DNA from: Luminiphilus sp.
GTDB taxonomy: Bacteria > Pseudomonadota > Gammaproteobacteria > Pseudomonadales > Halieaceae
Assembly: GCA_022425845.1 (NCBI GenBank)
Contig: JAKMEU010000355.1
Span: forward strand, 1 to 7,090
Direction: 5' to 3'
DNA: 7,090 nt
The notes beneath the pieces were generated by a model. The model did not search any database. It saw only the letters and a program-made list of their open reading frames with translations, and was not told the origin of the DNA. A program made the translations under genes and the position numbers. Of the stretch, positions 7,050 to 7,090 are shown piece after piece; the stretch's first letter is position 1, and every line of letters begins with the position of its first letter.

Positions 7050-7064
7050 GGTGGAGGCGGCGGG
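7049..7064 (-). other. CCA-ending sequence resembling a tmRNA/tRNA 3' end
   Basis: The minus strand reads CCCGCCGCCTCCACCA: a 5-base T-stem half, a 7-base acceptor half (CGCCTCC), a discriminator A and CCA, directly followed by the terminator stem. This closely resembles the end of bacterial tmRNA (E. coli ends CCCGCCAGCTCCACCA). The preceding bases (GAAGC, then TCAAACT) neither pair with CCCGC nor match the TTCRANY loop, so it is not an intact tRNA or tmRNA 3' half. It may be an attachment-site remnant, part of a repeat, or chance. Confidence 0.35.
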
Positions 7065-7090
7065 AGTTTGAGCTTCACAGGCCTTTGGCC
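7062..7090. repeat. 29-base repeat, copy 2 (reaches window edge)
   Basis: Identical to copy 1 (6909-6937) at 26 of 29 positions. The hairpin here is AGGCC-TTT-GGCC, and it probably continues past base 7090. On the minus strand this copy runs straight into the CCA-ending sequence and the terminator, whereas copy 1 is followed by unrelated sequence, so the repeat boundary is at its GGG end (6909 / 7062). Confidence 0.7.

Larger units (their letters stand above)
6760..7090. other. Gene-free, structure-rich region upstream of the AsmA-like gene
   Basis: No convincing protein gene lies here. Working away from the AsmA-like start, it holds a moderate ribosome binding site (AGAGA, 6772-6768), three successive inverted repeats (6787-6869), a 29-base repeat copy (6909-6937), a GC-rich stretch, a strong bidirectional terminator (7006-7049), a CCA-ending RNA-like end (7049-7064) and the second repeat copy running to the window edge. 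Because the terminator stops read-through, the AsmA-like/PLD transcript should start between it and 6760. I found no clean -35/-10 pair; TATAAG (minus, 6886-6881) lacks a matching -35. Confidence 0.55.

Overview
The window reads as bacterial chromosome, moderately GC-rich, with compact genes. The gene families suggest a gammaproteobacterium, perhaps a marine heterotroph: an acyl-CoA dehydrogenase of the long, DmdC/AcdB-like type, a DUF3604 protein, and an outer-membrane-type lipoprotein of the ClsC phospholipase D family. The lineage is an inference, because no rRNA or other marker gene is present.

Layout, left to right. Bases 2-670 (+) are the C-terminal part of an acyl-CoA dehydrogenase whose start lies outside the window. 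A 169-base gap, with no terminator I could recognise, separates it from a convergent gene at 840-2882 (-). That gene encodes a membrane-anchored or exported DUF3604 protein with a complete set of PHP-type metal-ligand motifs. Next is a 363-base gene-free stretch (2883-3245) that holds the ribosome binding site of the DUF3604 gene and a long inverted repeat. Two minus-strand genes follow that overlap by 23 bases. The first transcribed (4849-6759) encodes an N-terminally anchored, beta-rich protein with AsmA/TamB-like architecture. The second (3246-4871) encodes a phospholipase D / cardiolipin-synthase-like lipoprotein with two intact HKD motifs. The overlap and the absence of a Shine-Dalgarno sequence for the second gene suggest translational coupling, and so a joint role in envelope lipid handling.

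The right end (6760-7090) has no convincing gene but much structure. Next to the AsmA-like start are three consecutive inverted repeats that would lie in its mRNA leader. Further right are two copies of a 29-base repeat that differ only in a hairpin loop, and a near-perfect 20-bp bidirectional terminator. Abutting the terminator is a 16-base CCA-ending sequence resembling the 3' end of a tmRNA or tRNA, but its T-arm partner strand does not pair. This may be an attachment-site remnant or part of an interspersed repeat; the window ends before that can be settled.

No mobile-element gene, CRISPR array or recognisable defence system is present. The most interesting items are the coupled AsmA-like/PLD pair and the structured, repeat-bearing DNA at the right edge.
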